Shown in pieces: positions 7,621-15,627 of a stretch of 38,310 bases of DNA. Both the position numbers and the translations under genes were made by a program. How positions within the stretch are numbered: position 1 is the stretch's first letter; the number at the start of each line of letters is the position of its first letter. The stretch is taken from NCBI GenBank assembly GCA_026225255.1, contig JAMFSJ010000059.1, positions 1-38,310 on the forward strand, written 5' to 3'. Below the pieces are notes generated by a model, which was given only the letters and a program-made list of their open reading frames with translations, made no database searches and was not told where the DNA came from. This DNA comes from Methylacidimicrobium fagopyrum (GTDB taxonomy: Bacteria > Verrucomicrobiota > Verrucomicrobiia > Limisphaerales > UBA11358).

Positions 7621-7953
7621 TTATTTCTTTTTGGCGACCACCGCTTTTTTTGCAGCGACGACGGGCTTCTTGGCGACAGGCGCTTTCTTCGCGGGCGTTT
7701 TCTTTTTCACGACGACGGGTGCTACGGGCACCGGCGGCAGCAAAACGGCTTTATTCTTTTTCAGAAATTTTTGGATCGTGGCGATGCTGCCAACGAGGTT
7801 AGGAATACGGACCGCGTTCGGCTTGGCGAGTTTGTAATGGACGAGCAACTTGCCGACCATGCCGACTTGTAGATTGAGTTCAGCCATCTGCCAAACTTGG
7901 CCATCGGCTAACGGCGCTTGGGGGATTTTCGGTGCGGCCTTAGTATTCGTCAT
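7621..7953 (-). CDS. Small protein with Lys/Ala/Pro-rich C-terminal tail
   Basis: 110 residues; family not recognised. Seen: a roughly 70-residue N-terminal part (AELNLQVGMVGKLLVHYKLA, then IPNLVGSIATIQKFLKKN) that looks compact and partly helical. A strongly basic tail of Lys, Ala, Val and Pro follows (KKKTPAKKAPVAKKP and similar), resembling histone H1/HU-extension or AlgP-type tails. Such tails bind nucleic acids in other proteins, so a nucleoid- or RNA-associated role is possible, but this is inference. The frame stays open upstream to 8142, but that part is only translated repeat type C, so the ATG at 7951-7953 is chosen. A strong terminator follows it. Confidence 0.72.
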   Translation of the reverse strand: MTNTKAAPKIPQAPLADGQVWQMAELNLQVGMVGKLLVHYKLAKPNAVRIPNLVGSIATIQKFLKKNKAVLLPPVPVAPVVVKKKTPAKKAPVAKKPVVAAKKAVVAKKK

Positions 7954-8041
7954 TCCAGAGTATGCGCGGGAACTTAAAGTTAAACCAGTTAAATCGCAAG
8001 CACTTGAATCTGAGCGCCGATTTTCACAAGGCGGAGAATTT

Positions 8042-8109
8042 AACGCAAAGACGCAAAGACGCAGAGAGAGAAATCCATTTCGTCTGCGTGCCTCTGCGCC
8101 TTGGCGTCC
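8042..8109. repeat. Palindromic repeat type C (ACGCAAAGACGCAAAG family)
   Basis: Left arm 8042-8070 is made of 8-9-base near-repeats (AACGCAAAG, ACGCAAAG, ACGCAGAG). The right arm, about 8081-8109, is its imperfect reverse complement (CTCTGCGCCTTGGCGTCC). It lies between the divergent starts at 7953 and 8173 and creates false upstream extensions of both reading frames. Confidence 0.8.
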
Positions 8110-8172
8110 ATTTTTCCCAATGAAGTCCTGGCCAACTTGCAAAATTCAACGGCTATGTTACTTGTTGAATCT

Positions 8173-9219
8173 ATGTCAAATGCCAAAGCTTATTCCACTC
8201 AATCCGCCACCTCTCCCCTCGCGCTCGCCACGATCAAACGTCGTGAACCCACGCCGCATGATGTGCAAATTAAAATTCTTTTCTGCGGCGTCTGCCACAC
8301 CGATTTACACATCGCGCGCAATGATTGGAAAGGCTCGACGTATCCGGTTGTGCCCGGACACGAAATCGTCGGTCACGTCACGGGCGTCGGCGCGCACGTG
8401 AAAAAATTTAAAGTCGGCGACACCGTCGGCGTCGGTTGCATGGTGGATTCCTGTCGCGAGTGCGATAATTGCAAGGAAGGCTTTGAACAGTTTTGCGAAA
8501 AGGGCGCGATCTTCACTTACAACGCACCGGACAAACATCTTGGCGGCATGACGTTTGGTGGTTATTCGGACAGCGTCGTCGTGGACGAATCGTATGTCCT
8601 CAGCATTCCAAAAAATCTTGATCTCGCCGCCGCCGCGCCCCTGCTCTGCGCGGGCATTACGACGTATTCGCCGCTCCGTCATCACGGCGTCAGCGCGGGG
8701 AAAAAAGTCGGCATCGTCGGTCTCGGCGGACTCGGTCACATGGGCGTGAAATTGGCCAAGGCATTTGGCGCGCACGTCGTCGTGTTCACCACCTCGAGCC
8801 ATAAAACGGCTGACGCACTACGGCTCGGCGCGGACGAAGTGGTTAATTCCAAAAATGCGGACGAAATGGCCAAGCACGCAAGCAGTTTCCATTTCATCCT
8901 TGATACCGTGGCCGCCAAACACGACATCAACGCGTATCTGCAATTGCTCAAACGCGACGGCACGCTCACGCAAGTTGGGGTTCCCGCGGAACCGTTAGAC
9001 GTCCAAGTTTTTAATTTGATTTTAAACCGTCGCAGTTTCACCGGCTCACTTATCGGCGGCATTGCCGAGACGCAAGAGATGCTGGATTTCTGCGGTCAAC
9101 ACAACATCACATCCGACATCGAAATCATTCCCATCCAGAAAATCAACGAGGCCTATGAACGACTGCTCAAGAGCGACGTGAAATATCGTTTCGTGATTGA
9201 TATGGCGACGTTGCAATAA
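8173..9219 (+). CDS. Zinc-dependent NAD(P)(H) alcohol dehydrogenase (YahK/cinnamyl alcohol dehydrogenase type)
   Basis: Medium-chain dehydrogenase/reductase, expected to interconvert aldehydes and alcohols, probably with NADP(H) as in E. coli YahK. Seen: 348 residues from the ATG at 8173 (YahK 349); catalytic zinc motif CGVCHTD at 38-44 and PGHEIVG near 61-67; structural zinc cysteines 94, 97, 100 and 108; Rossmann motif GLGGLGHMG; C-terminal INEAYERLLKSDVKYRFVID, nearly identical to YahK. Upstream in-frame starts (8101, 8155) run into repeat type C or lack family similarity. The physiological substrate is unknown. The gene stands alone and ends in its own terminator at 9238-9271. Confidence 0.94.
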   Translation: MSNAKAYSTQSATSPLALATIKRREPTPHDVQIKILFCGVCHTDLHIARNDWKGSTYPVVPGHEIVGHVTGVGAHVKKFKVGDTVGVGCMVDSCRECDNCKEGFEQFCEKGAIFTYNAPDKHLGGMTFGGYSDSVVVDESYVLSIPKNLDLAAAAPLLCAGITTYSPLRHHGVSAGKKVGIVGLGGLGHMGVKLAKAFGAHVVVFTTSSHKTADALRLGADEVVNSKNADEMAKHASSFHFILDTVAAKHDINAYLQLLKRDGTLTQVGVPAEPLDVQVFNLILNRRSFTGSLIGGIAETQEMLDFCGQHNITSDIEIIPIQKINEAYERLLKSDVKYRFVIDMATLQ

Positions 9220-9237
9220 TCCGCCGCGAGTTTGTTT

Positions 9238-9271
9238 AAGGCGGGCGGGATAATTATCACGCCCGCCTTTT
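9238..9271 (+). terminator. Rho-independent terminator of the alcohol dehydrogenase
   Basis: AAGGCGGGC (9238-9246) pairs with GCCCGCCTT (9261-9269) and is followed by T residues. It lies 19 bases after the stop codon. Confidence 0.85.
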
Positions 9272-9275
9272 CAAA

Positions 9276-9304
9276 TAAAAAAGCCGAACCATTTCGGTTC
9301 GGCT
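9276..9304 (-). terminator. Rho-independent terminator of infA
   Basis: AGCCGAACC (9282-9290) pairs with GGTTCGGCT (9296-9304) around a 5-base loop. The A-run at 9276-9281 is a T-run on the minus strand. With the neighbouring plus-strand terminator it forms a back-to-back pair between convergent genes. Confidence 0.88.
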
Positions 9305-9323
9305 CGTAAATTAAAGTCTCGTT

Positions 9324-9536
9324 TCAACCAATGCGCCAAACAATGCGCGCTTTGTTCAAATCGTAGGGTGACATTTCCATTTTCACCCGGTCGCCGACGG
9401 TGAGTCGCACGAAACGTTTGCGCATCTTGCCGGAAATCGTGGCCAGCACCGGATGTTTGTTGTCCAACTCAACGCGGAACATCGTTCCCGCCAGCACCGT
9501 TTGGATCCGTCCTTCAACTTCAATATGTTCTTCCAT
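9324..9536 (-). CDS. infA: Translation initiation factor IF-1
   Basis: S1-like OB-fold protein that binds the 30S A site during initiation. Seen: 70 residues; [45 protein letters not shown] and [13 protein letters not shown] match the family from end to end. The ATG at 9534-9536 gives the normal length (about 72); an in-frame TTG four codons upstream is less likely. It stands alone, not in a ribosomal-protein cluster, between an RRM protein gene and a terminator. The minus-strand order RRM protein then infA suggests a small translation/RNA-related pair. Confidence 0.96.
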   Translation of the reverse strand: MEEHIEVEGRIQTVLAGTMFRVELDNKHPVLATISGKMRKRFVRLTVGDRVKMEMSPYDLNKARIVWRIG

Positions 9537-9553
9537 GAAATTAGGCAAAAGGG

Positions 9554-9581
9554 AGGGCGACGCCCATGCGAACGTCGCCCT
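9554..9581 (-). terminator. Possible terminator/attenuator between the RRM gene and infA
   Basis: AGGGCGACG (9554-9562) pairs with CGTCGCCCT (9573-9581) around a 10-base loop. On the minus strand it is followed by CCCTTTTG, a weak T-run, so termination may be partial and some read-through into infA is likely. Confidence 0.5.
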
Positions 9582-9597
9582 GTGAAAATTTCAATAA

Positions 9598-9969
9598 TCA
9601 ATAACGGTCACCACCACGATCACCGCGATCGCCACGACCGCCGCCGCCACCGCCGCGAAAATCACGACGCGGACCGCGATCACCGCCACCACCACCGGGA
9701 CGATCGCCACGCGGACGTTCTTCCTTCGGGCGGGCAACGTTCACCGTCAAAGCGCGACCATCTAATTGTGCGCCGTGGAGAGCCTGGATCGCGCGTTGCG
9801 CTTCATCCGGCGAGGACATGGTAACGAATGCGAAGCCGCGGGAACGGCCGCTCAGACGATCCATCATCAAACTAGCTTCCGAGACCGTGCCGTGGGCGCT
9901 GAACGCTTCTTGCAGGTCGTTTTCCGTGGTGTTGAAGGAAAGATTTCCCACAAACAGTTTATTGCTCAT
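9598..9969 (-). CDS. RNA-binding protein: one RRM domain plus Gly/Arg-rich tail
   Basis: 123 residues. Seen: a single RNA recognition motif with RNP2 LFVGNL at 5-10 and RNP1 RGFAFVTM at 44-51, ending near 82 with [10 protein letters not shown] tail of about 40 residues follows, rich in Gly, Arg and Asp (RGD and RGG-like units). This architecture is that of the bacterial/cyanobacterial Rbp proteins, which bind single-stranded RNA and are often cold-regulated; the regulation here is not shown. Residues of RNP1 needed for RNA stacking (F46, F48) are present. Next downstream on the same strand is infA. The 191-base region upstream (to pdxJ) could hold a long leader. Confidence 0.94.
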   Translation of the reverse strand: MSNKLFVGNLSFNTTENDLQEAFSAHGTVSEASLMMDRLSGRSRGFAFVTMSSPDEAQRAIQALHGAQLDGRALTVNVARPKEERPRGDRPGGGGGDRGPRRDFRGGGGGGRGDRGDRGGDRY

Positions 9970-10160
9970 AGATGATTGATTTAAGTAACCGCTTTAACTG
10001 TTCCCGATTCTCGGGTTTCAAATCATCACTGAACCAAGTTCACTTGAAGATTTACCATGTTCAAAAGACAAGTTAACTCAAAGACGGAAGCAATGTTAAT
10101 GATTTAAGGGAAAATGCGCAAGTCAAAAATTCCTGCGGCGGACAAATTTGAACGGCAATT
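9970..10160. other. Leader region of the RRM gene, nothing firmly assigned
   Basis: 191 bases between the pdxJ stop and the RRM-protein start. AGTTCACTTG and CAAGTTAACT form a loose inverted pair around 10040-10080. I see no gene and no promoter that I would defend. Confidence 0.35.
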
Positions 10161-10898
10161 TCATCGGTAATCATCCATCACCGCCAGCATTTCTTTGACC
10201 GCGTTTTCCAGACCGCTAAAAACTGCACGACTGATCAGGCTGTGTCCGATATTTAGTTCAACCAAGTGCGGCACGCGAAAAAGCGTAGTCAAATTTTCGC
10301 AATTCAATCCGTGCCCGGCATTCACCTGCAGGCCGAGCGCGTGCGCTTGTTTTGCGCCAGCGATCAAGCGTTGCAATTCAACTTCGCCTTTTTCCGGACC
10401 CTGAAAATGTTCCGCAAACCGTCCCGTGTGCAATTCAATAAACTGACTGCCCGTGCGGGCACTGGCGTCGATCTGCGCTTCGTCCGGCGCGATAAACAAG
10501 CTGACTTCGATGCCCGCGTCGTTCATTTTTTTGCATGTTTCAGCCAGAGATTTTTCGGCGGCCACCACATCGAGTCCACCTTCCGTCGTCACTTCTTGAC
10601 GCCGCTCCGGCACGATGCACACGATCTCCGGTTTTAATTTCAGCGCGAGCGCAACAATCTCCGGCGTGTTCGCCATCTCTAGATTGAGTCGCGTCTTGAC
10701 GACCTGGCGCAAAGCCCAAATATCGCGATCTAAAATGTGCCGCCGATCTTCGCGCAAATGCGCCGTGATGCCGTGCGCGCCGGCCGCCTCGCAAACCTGC
10801 GCCGCCGTCACCGGACTCGGTTCGCCGCAAGTGCGTCCGCGATAACGCGCCTCGCGCAACGTCGCGACGTGATCAATATTAATACCTAGTTTAAGCAT
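10161..10898 (-). CDS. pdxJ: Pyridoxine 5'-phosphate synthase
   Basis: Condenses 1-deoxy-D-xylulose 5-phosphate with 3-amino-2-oxopropyl phosphate to pyridoxine 5'-phosphate in the DXP-dependent vitamin B6 route. Seen: 245 residues, with the family N-terminus LGINIDHVATLREARYRG, then ITAHLREDRRHILDRD, LNLEMANT, CIVPERRQEVTTEGGLDV, IELHTGRFAE and the end LQVNAGHGLNCEN. Length and all blocks fit the family (about 240). The start ATG lies 5 bases after the stop of the upstream secreted-protein gene, so the two are probably co-transcribed. No other B6 gene is in the window. Confidence 0.97.
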   Translation of the reverse strand: MLKLGINIDHVATLREARYRGRTCGEPSPVTAAQVCEAAGAHGITAHLREDRRHILDRDIWALRQVVKTRLNLEMANTPEIVALALKLKPEIVCIVPERRQEVTTEGGLDVVAAEKSLAETCKKMNDAGIEVSLFIAPDEAQIDASARTGSQFIELHTGRFAEHFQGPEKGEVELQRLIAGAKQAHALGLQVNAGHGLNCENLTTLFRVPHLVELNIGHSLISRAVFSGLENAVKEMLAVMDDYR

Positions 10899-10903
10899 GA
10901 GAT

Positions 10904-12499
10904 TTAGGGTGCGCCCGGAGGCGGTATTTGCATCGTTGGCGGTGCGATCAAACGATTTTTAAATTTCGGACGCGGCGGCAATTTCAAATCGCAGCCGGGA
11001 AAATTTTTCGCTTCCAGCCAATGCGCGAGCGCGAGAAATTCAAACGCCGTCAAACCGCCGGGGGCCGAGCGCGTGAACGTCATTTCACTGGCACCTGTCT
11101 GGAAGATTTCCGTGACCGTGTTGCCAAGCGACGGCGTGATTTTTTGCAACCATTTTAGCGCCGCAGAATCCGCTTCCAACTGTTGATGCTGCGTCATCAC
11201 CATGCCGAGCTGCGTTAGGTTTAGCAGTTGCGGAAAACGTTCGGCTGTGATTTCCCAATGATAAAATGCGAGATTCTTAAGCGCGAGCCGTTGGAATAAT
11301 TCCGGCGGCAACGGCTTAGAACGCGGCGTATTCGGAAATGCGCCGGCCAGCAAAAATTGCCCGGACTTTTCCGTCACCGCTTGCATGTAAGGCGCGATGA
11401 ACGGCACGCCTTGCAGATGAATTTCATTGTTCGTCATCTCCGCCTGAATCGACGAGAAAAAAACATTCCCGTTTTGCGGTGCCTCTAAAATCGAATTCAA
11501 CCGCGCATAACTTTGCGCCAACGCATCCGCCGCATTCGGCACCGGCGCGGCGATGAAGGTCTGGAAAGGAATGCTCGGCATCGCCCAAATAAAAAACTGG
11601 TTTGGCGTCGGCGAAATCAGATAAGGCCGCGCCCACGCTTGTGTATTCAGCCACGCGCCCCAACCGCGTGCCGCCGTGAAACTCACGAATGGTTGATGAA
11701 TCGTATTCGTCGGCATCTGCCAGTCAGGCAAACCACCCGCAAAGTTTTCGAGCAAAAAAAACTTTCCGTTGAGGTGCAGATTTTTATCCGCCGCCGAAAG
11801 CGCCAATTTAGTTTCCGGAAAATCCACGCCTTTCAAATAAGGAATCAACGACGCCAATCGCGGCCAATTCAAGTCCATGGTCAGCCAGTTGGTGCTGATT
11901 GGTTGCGATTTTATTTCGCTGGAAAATTTTCCGCCCAGCGACAATTTATTCTGTCCGCAATCAATCACCACCCATTCGCCGACTCGGCTGAATTGAAATA
12001 GGTTCGGCGCTTCATGTTTGTTGAGCCGCCAATTTCCCGACGTGTCTGGCGAAATACCGATGCCCGTCCAGCTTTGCAAAACGGTCGCGAGATTTTTGCT
12101 CCACACTTGCGAACGCTCGTTGCTCAAACGAATCGCCAACAAATATTCCGGCGAACCGCCCGCTGTGTCGCGCGCTTCAAAAAACCATTCCGACGCCAAC
12201 AAATCATCGAACAGCGGACGTAACTGCGCCGCACCATCGGTCGCGCCCGATGCCATTTTAGTTTTCAACCACGCGCCCGGCGCGCGCGACAGTTTGTCAA
12301 ATGTCTGACTCGCCAAATTACGCGCTTCTACGGAGGTAAATTCATTCGTAAACGCGGAAAAATCCGGTCGGCTGGCAATCGATTGTCCGCCGGCAAAATG
12401 AATTTGCGCGATCAAATCCGGCTGCGGCAAAGCCGCGCGACTAACTGTCACCGCGAGCGCCAGCGTCAAAAGAACTAATAAATTTTTCATCGAACGCAT
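10904..12499 (-). CDS. Secreted protein of unknown function, upstream of pdxJ
   Basis: Not recognised. 531 residues from the ATG at 12499; in-frame ATGs at 12535 and 12490 are alternatives. Seen: a clear signal peptide (MKNLLVLLTLALAVTVSRA), so export is expected. The rest has no membrane segment or known motif that I can name. It reads like a mixed alpha/beta protein with repeated stretches of the type W.NLN.P.L.SLIPYLKG and ends in a Pro-rich tail (KLPPRPKFKNRLIAPP, then PPPGAP). The layout (large, secreted, low-complexity end) resembles uncharacterised proteins common in Verrucomicrobia. It is separated from pdxJ by 5 bases, suggesting shared transcription rather than shared function. Confidence 0.78.
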   Translation of the reverse strand: MRSMKNLLVLLTLALAVTVSRAALPQPDLIAQIHFAGGQSIASRPDFSAFTNEFTSVEARNLASQTFDKLSRAPGAWLKTKMASGATDGAAQLRPLFDDLLASEWFFEARDTAGGSPEYLLAIRLSNERSQVWSKNLATVLQSWTGIGISPDTSGNWRLNKHEAPNLFQFSRVGEWVVIDCGQNKLSLGGKFSSEIKSQPISTNWLTMDLNWPRLASLIPYLKGVDFPETKLALSAADKNLHLNGKFFLLENFAGGLPDWQMPTNTIHQPFVSFTAARGWGAWLNTQAWARPYLISPTPNQFFIWAMPSIPFQTFIAAPVPNAADALAQSYARLNSILEAPQNGNVFFSSIQAEMTNNEIHLQGVPFIAPYMQAVTEKSGQFLLAGAFPNTPRSKPLPPELFQRLALKNLAFYHWEITAERFPQLLNLTQLGMVMTQHQQLEADSAALKWLQKITPSLGNTVTEIFQTGASEMTFTRSAPGGLTAFEFLALAHWLEAKNFPGCDLKLPPRPKFKNRLIAPPTMQIPPPGAP

Positions 12500-12610
12500 C
12501 TCTGTGCCAAAAATTGGACCGCTTGGCAAATTCATTTAATGCGTGGAACGCGATCAGAAGCGCGGACAGCTTTGCCTACGAGTTGTAAAAGAAAGCACCC
12601 AGCGTCCTAT

Positions 12611-12712
12611 CTCCAAACACCAAGCTTCAAACACAGTTGCCAGTGAGCGTTTAATTTTCAGCTTGGGCAACATTGCTTAGAGCTTCCCCGAGCTTGGCGG
12701 TTGGTGTTGGAG
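12611..12712. repeat. Inverted repeat in the divergent promoter region
   Basis: CTCCAAACACCAA (12611-12623) and TTGGTGTTGGAG (12701-12712) are inverted copies with a one-base bulge, about 77 bases apart. They lie between the divergent starts of the secreted-protein gene (12499) and the vanZ-like gene (12755). The right arm overlaps the possible TTG/GTG starts of vanZ, which favours the later start. Confidence 0.5.
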
Positions 12713-12754
12713 CTTTTTTATTGCCCTGCGTTCAAAATCGGTCTTTTATCCTGC

Positions 12755-13219
12755 GTGCAGAAATTGAATCACTTCGTGGATTACTGGCTGATCGTGCTGT
12801 TTTGGATGGCGATGATCTTCGGCTTTTCTTCCGATGCCAAGTCGTATCAACATTCTGCTGGATTGTTTGAACCGCTGCTGCATTGGCTATTTCCGCACCT
12901 GTCTCAAATGCGGGTCGAAGAGTTTCATCATCTATTTCGCAAATGTTGTCACCTCACCGAATATGGCATCCTCGCCCTACTGCTCTGGCGGGCGATCGTC
13001 AAGCCGAAGAAAAACGATCCGCGCCCGTGGGTTTTGAACGACGCTGCGCTCGCGCTTGCCATCGTGTTTTGTTTCGCTTGCTCCGATGAATTTCATCAAA
13101 TCTGGGTGCCCACCCGCACCGCCTTGTTCTCCGATGTTTTGATTGACACCGCGGGTGGTGCGATTGCACTTTCACTCCTGTGGTTTGTCCGAAGATTATT
13201 CGTTAGATGTAAAAAATGA
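12755..13219 (+). CDS. VanZ-like integral membrane protein
   Basis: 154 residues from the GTG at 12755, or 172 from a TTG at 12701, which lies in a repeat and is less likely. VanZ-domain proteins are small multi-helix membrane proteins; one confers low-level teicoplanin resistance, most have no known job. Seen: the four expected helices, with family motifs YWLIVLFWMAMIFGFSSDA in the first, KCCHLTEYGILALLLWRA in the second, IVFCFACSDEFHQIWVPTR with the conserved DE.HQ, and SDVLIDTAGGAIALSLLW. Its stop overlaps the comEC start by four bases (ATGA), so translation is probably coupled. No glycopeptide-resistance genes are nearby, so resistance should not be inferred. Confidence 0.9.
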   Translation: MQKLNHFVDYWLIVLFWMAMIFGFSSDAKSYQHSAGLFEPLLHWLFPHLSQMRVEEFHHLFRKCCHLTEYGILALLLWRAIVKPKKNDPRPWVLNDAALALAIVFCFACSDEFHQIWVPTRTALFSDVLIDTAGGAIALSLLWFVRRLFVRCKK

Positions 13220-15627
13220 ATCGTCCGTTCGTCGCCGTGGTGTTGTTTTACGCGGTGGGATTATTGCTGGGGAAATGCTTTCAACCGTCATTGGCCGCGC
13301 TTTTTCTAATCACCTTTTTCGTGCTCGCCCTCGCCCTCGCCCTTGAAAAATTTCGTCCGTATTTAATCTGCGCTTTATTAGTGTCCACCGGCTGGACAAA
13401 TTTAGTTTTTCATACCGCCATCATTTCACCGAACGACCTGCGTTCGCTCATTGGCAACGAACCCGCCATTGTCGCCGTGCGTGGAAGGTTGGCGGAAACG
13501 CCGCGCATCAAACTCGTCGAGGGCAACGACGGCGAAACCGAACATTCGCTCGCCGGAGTTGAAGTCACCGAATTACAACTCAACGGCCAATGGCAGCCAG
13601 CCCTCGGCGAAATCATGGTTGCCACACCGAGTGTGCTCGGCACGAATTATTTTGCCGGACAAAACGTAGAAATTACTGGCGTCATCGCGTTGCCCGCGCT
13701 GCCGATCGCCGATGGACTTTTCGATTACCGCGAATATCTGCAACTGCACGGCATTTATTACGAACTCAAAACGCAAGCCGCCGGCGACTGGCAATTGCGC
13801 GCACCCAGCTTGCCAAAACCGCCGCTGACCGACCGTTTTCTCACGTGGTCAAAACACATTCTCGCGCTCGGAATGCCCGTCGAAGACGAGCCGCTGCGTT
13901 TGCTGTGGGCGATGACCCTCGGCTGGCGCACGGCCTTTTCCGGCGACATCAGCGAACCGTTTTTGCGCGCCGGAACCATGCACATGTTCGCGATTGACGG
14001 ACTCCGAATCGCCTTAATTTCAGGAATGCTCGTCGCGTTATTGCGCGCTTTGCAAATCTCCCGTGCTTGGTGCGGTGCGATCGCCATTCCCATCATCTGG
14101 TTTTACACCGCCGCCACCGGTTGGGAATCGCCTGCTGTCCGCGCCTCCGTGATGATGACCGTTGTGCTCGGCGGTTGGGCGTTGAAGCGTCCGGGCGATT
14201 TATTAAATTCCCTCGCCGTCGCCGCCTTCCTTATTCTCGCCTGGGAACCGCGGCAACTCTTTGAAGCCAGCTTTCAACTTTCCTTTTTTGTCATGCTCAT
14301 CATCGCCGTGATGCTGCCGCCTTTGAATAATTTTTCGGATAAACTATTACGACACGATCCGTTGCTGCCGACCGAACTATTGCCCGGCTGGCGAAAAAAA
14401 CTGCTGCAACTCGCGCGTCATTTCGCCCGTTTTTGTGGCATGTCCTTGGCCGCGTGGATTGGCTCGTTGCCGCTTTCGATCAAATACTTTCATCTGTTCA
14501 GCCCGATTTCCACGCCCGCCAACCTCCTCGCCGTGCCGCTCGGAACCTTCGCACTCATGGCAAATCTTAGCGCGATCATCACCGGCAATTGGTTTCCCTT
14601 CGCCACCGAATTATTCAATCATGCCGCGTGGTTTTTCATGGTCGCCATGACTTGGGTCAGCGTGGAAGCGACGAAAATTCCCGGCTCCTATTTTTACGTT
14701 CCTGAAATTTCCTGGCTCACCGTCGGTCTTTTTTACACCGCCGTCATTCTTCTTTTCAACGGTTGGCTCAATTCCAAGCGCCGTAAAATTTCCTTTGCCG
14801 CGACGCTCGTTTTCATCGCCGCGATTTATTTTATCCGTTGGGAAAATACACGCAGTGAAACCGATCTCACTATTCTGCCTTTAAACGGCGGCCACGCCAT
14901 TTACGTGGACGCCGATGGTCGAGCCAATGATTGGCTGGTGAATTGCGGTGATGAAAAAGCCGTTGATTTTACGCTTAAAAACTTTCTCCGCGCGCACGGC
15001 GTGAATCAGATTCCTCACCTCATCCTGACCGAAGGCGATCTGCGTAACACCGGCGGCGCCCGCCTGCTCGACGATCTTTTTGGCGTGAACGAACTCTGGA
15101 CGAGTAACGCAAAATTCCGTTCCAGCGCGTATCGCGAAACCATCGCCGCGTTTGAAAATAATGGCCGTCCGCAAGAATCGCGGCATAAAATTTTCAACGG
15201 CGGCGACCGCGTCAGTTGTTGGAAAGTTTTATATCCCACGGCCACCAATCATTTCCCCCGCGCCGACGATAACGCGCTGGTGTTGTTAGGAAATTTTCAC
15301 GGCACAAAAATTTTGCTCCTCTCCGATTTAAGTCGCACGGGACAAAATGCGTTGCTCGCTACAACCAACGATTTGCACGCCGACATCGTCGTCGCCGGTC
15401 TGCCTAACCAAAGCGAACCACTTGGCGATGCCTTGATCGAGGCCATTCAGCCCAAGCTCATCATCATCGCCGATTCCGAACTTCCCGCCACCCGGCGCGC
15501 CCGCCCTGAACTCAAAGAGCGCCTCGCTGCAAAAAACGTGCCGGTGATTTACACGCGAATTTCTGGAGCCGTAACCATTACCGTCAAACCGCAGGGCTGG
15601 AGTTTGTCTACGATGAACAAAAACTGA
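13216..15627 (+). CDS. ComEC/Rec2-family DNA uptake channel protein
   Basis: Polytopic membrane protein that in transformable bacteria carries single-stranded DNA across the inner membrane. Seen: 803 residues; N-terminal membrane helices (VAVVLFYAVGLLLG), an OB-like DUF4131 segment (about 60-200), the ComEC 'competence' core (about 220-520) with FAIDGLRIALISGMLVALL, and SFQLSFFVMLIIAVMLPPL, then a C-terminal metallo-beta-lactamase-like domain (about 545-795). In that domain the expected HxxxDH stretch (usually near SHPDADH.GG) reads LTEGDLRNTGG, so the metal ligands seem lost. It overlaps vanZ by four bases. ComEC genes also occur in non-competent bacteria; competence is not proven. Confidence 0.92.
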   Translation: MNRPFVAVVLFYAVGLLLGKCFQPSLAALFLITFFVLALALALEKFRPYLICALLVSTGWTNLVFHTAIISPNDLRSLIGNEPAIVAVRGRLAETPRIKLVEGNDGETEHSLAGVEVTELQLNGQWQPALGEIMVATPSVLGTNYFAGQNVEITGVIALPALPIADGLFDYREYLQLHGIYYELKTQAAGDWQLRAPSLPKPPLTDRFLTWSKHILALGMPVEDEPLRLLWAMTLGWRTAFSGDISEPFLRAGTMHMFAIDGLRIALISGMLVALLRALQISRAWCGAIAIPIIWFYTAATGWESPAVRASVMMTVVLGGWALKRPGDLLNSLAVAAFLILAWEPRQLFEASFQLSFFVMLIIAVMLPPLNNFSDKLLRHDPLLPTELLPGWRKKLLQLARHFARFCGMSLAAWIGSLPLSIKYFHLFSPISTPANLLAVPLGTFALMANLSAIITGNWFPFATELFNHAAWFFMVAMTWVSVEATKIPGSYFYVPEISWLTVGLFYTAVILLFNGWLNSKRRKISFAATLVFIAAIYFIRWENTRSETDLTILPLNGGHAIYVDADGRANDWLVNCGDEKAVDFTLKNFLRAHGVNQIPHLILTEGDLRNTGGARLLDDLFGVNELWTSNAKFRSSAYRETIAAFENNGRPQESRHKIFNGGDRVSCWKVLYPTATNHFPRADDNALVLLGNFHGTKILLLSDLSRTGQNALLATTNDLHADIVVAGLPNQSEPLGDALIEAIQPKLIIIADSELPATRRARPELKERLAAKNVPVIYTRISGAVTITVKPQGWSLSTMNKN

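Noticed and set aside
7954..8142. N-terminal extension of the Lys-rich protein
   Set aside because: It is translated repeat type C and intergenic sequence, without family-like residues.
8101..8172. N-terminal extension of the alcohol dehydrogenase
   Set aside because: It overlaps repeat type C and exceeds the length of YahK-type enzymes; the ATG at 8173 fits.
9598..9720. Repetitive GGCGGT/CGATCG-rich stretch as a non-coding repeat
   Set aside because: It codes for the Gly/Arg-rich tail of the RRM protein, a normal feature of the family.
12701..12754. TTG start for the vanZ-like gene
   Set aside because: It lies in the inverted repeat; the GTG at 12755 gives the normal VanZ N-terminus.
12755..13219. 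Reading the VanZ protein as a glycopeptide-resistance gene
   Set aside because: No other van genes are nearby and VanZ-domain proteins are common in ordinary chromosomes.
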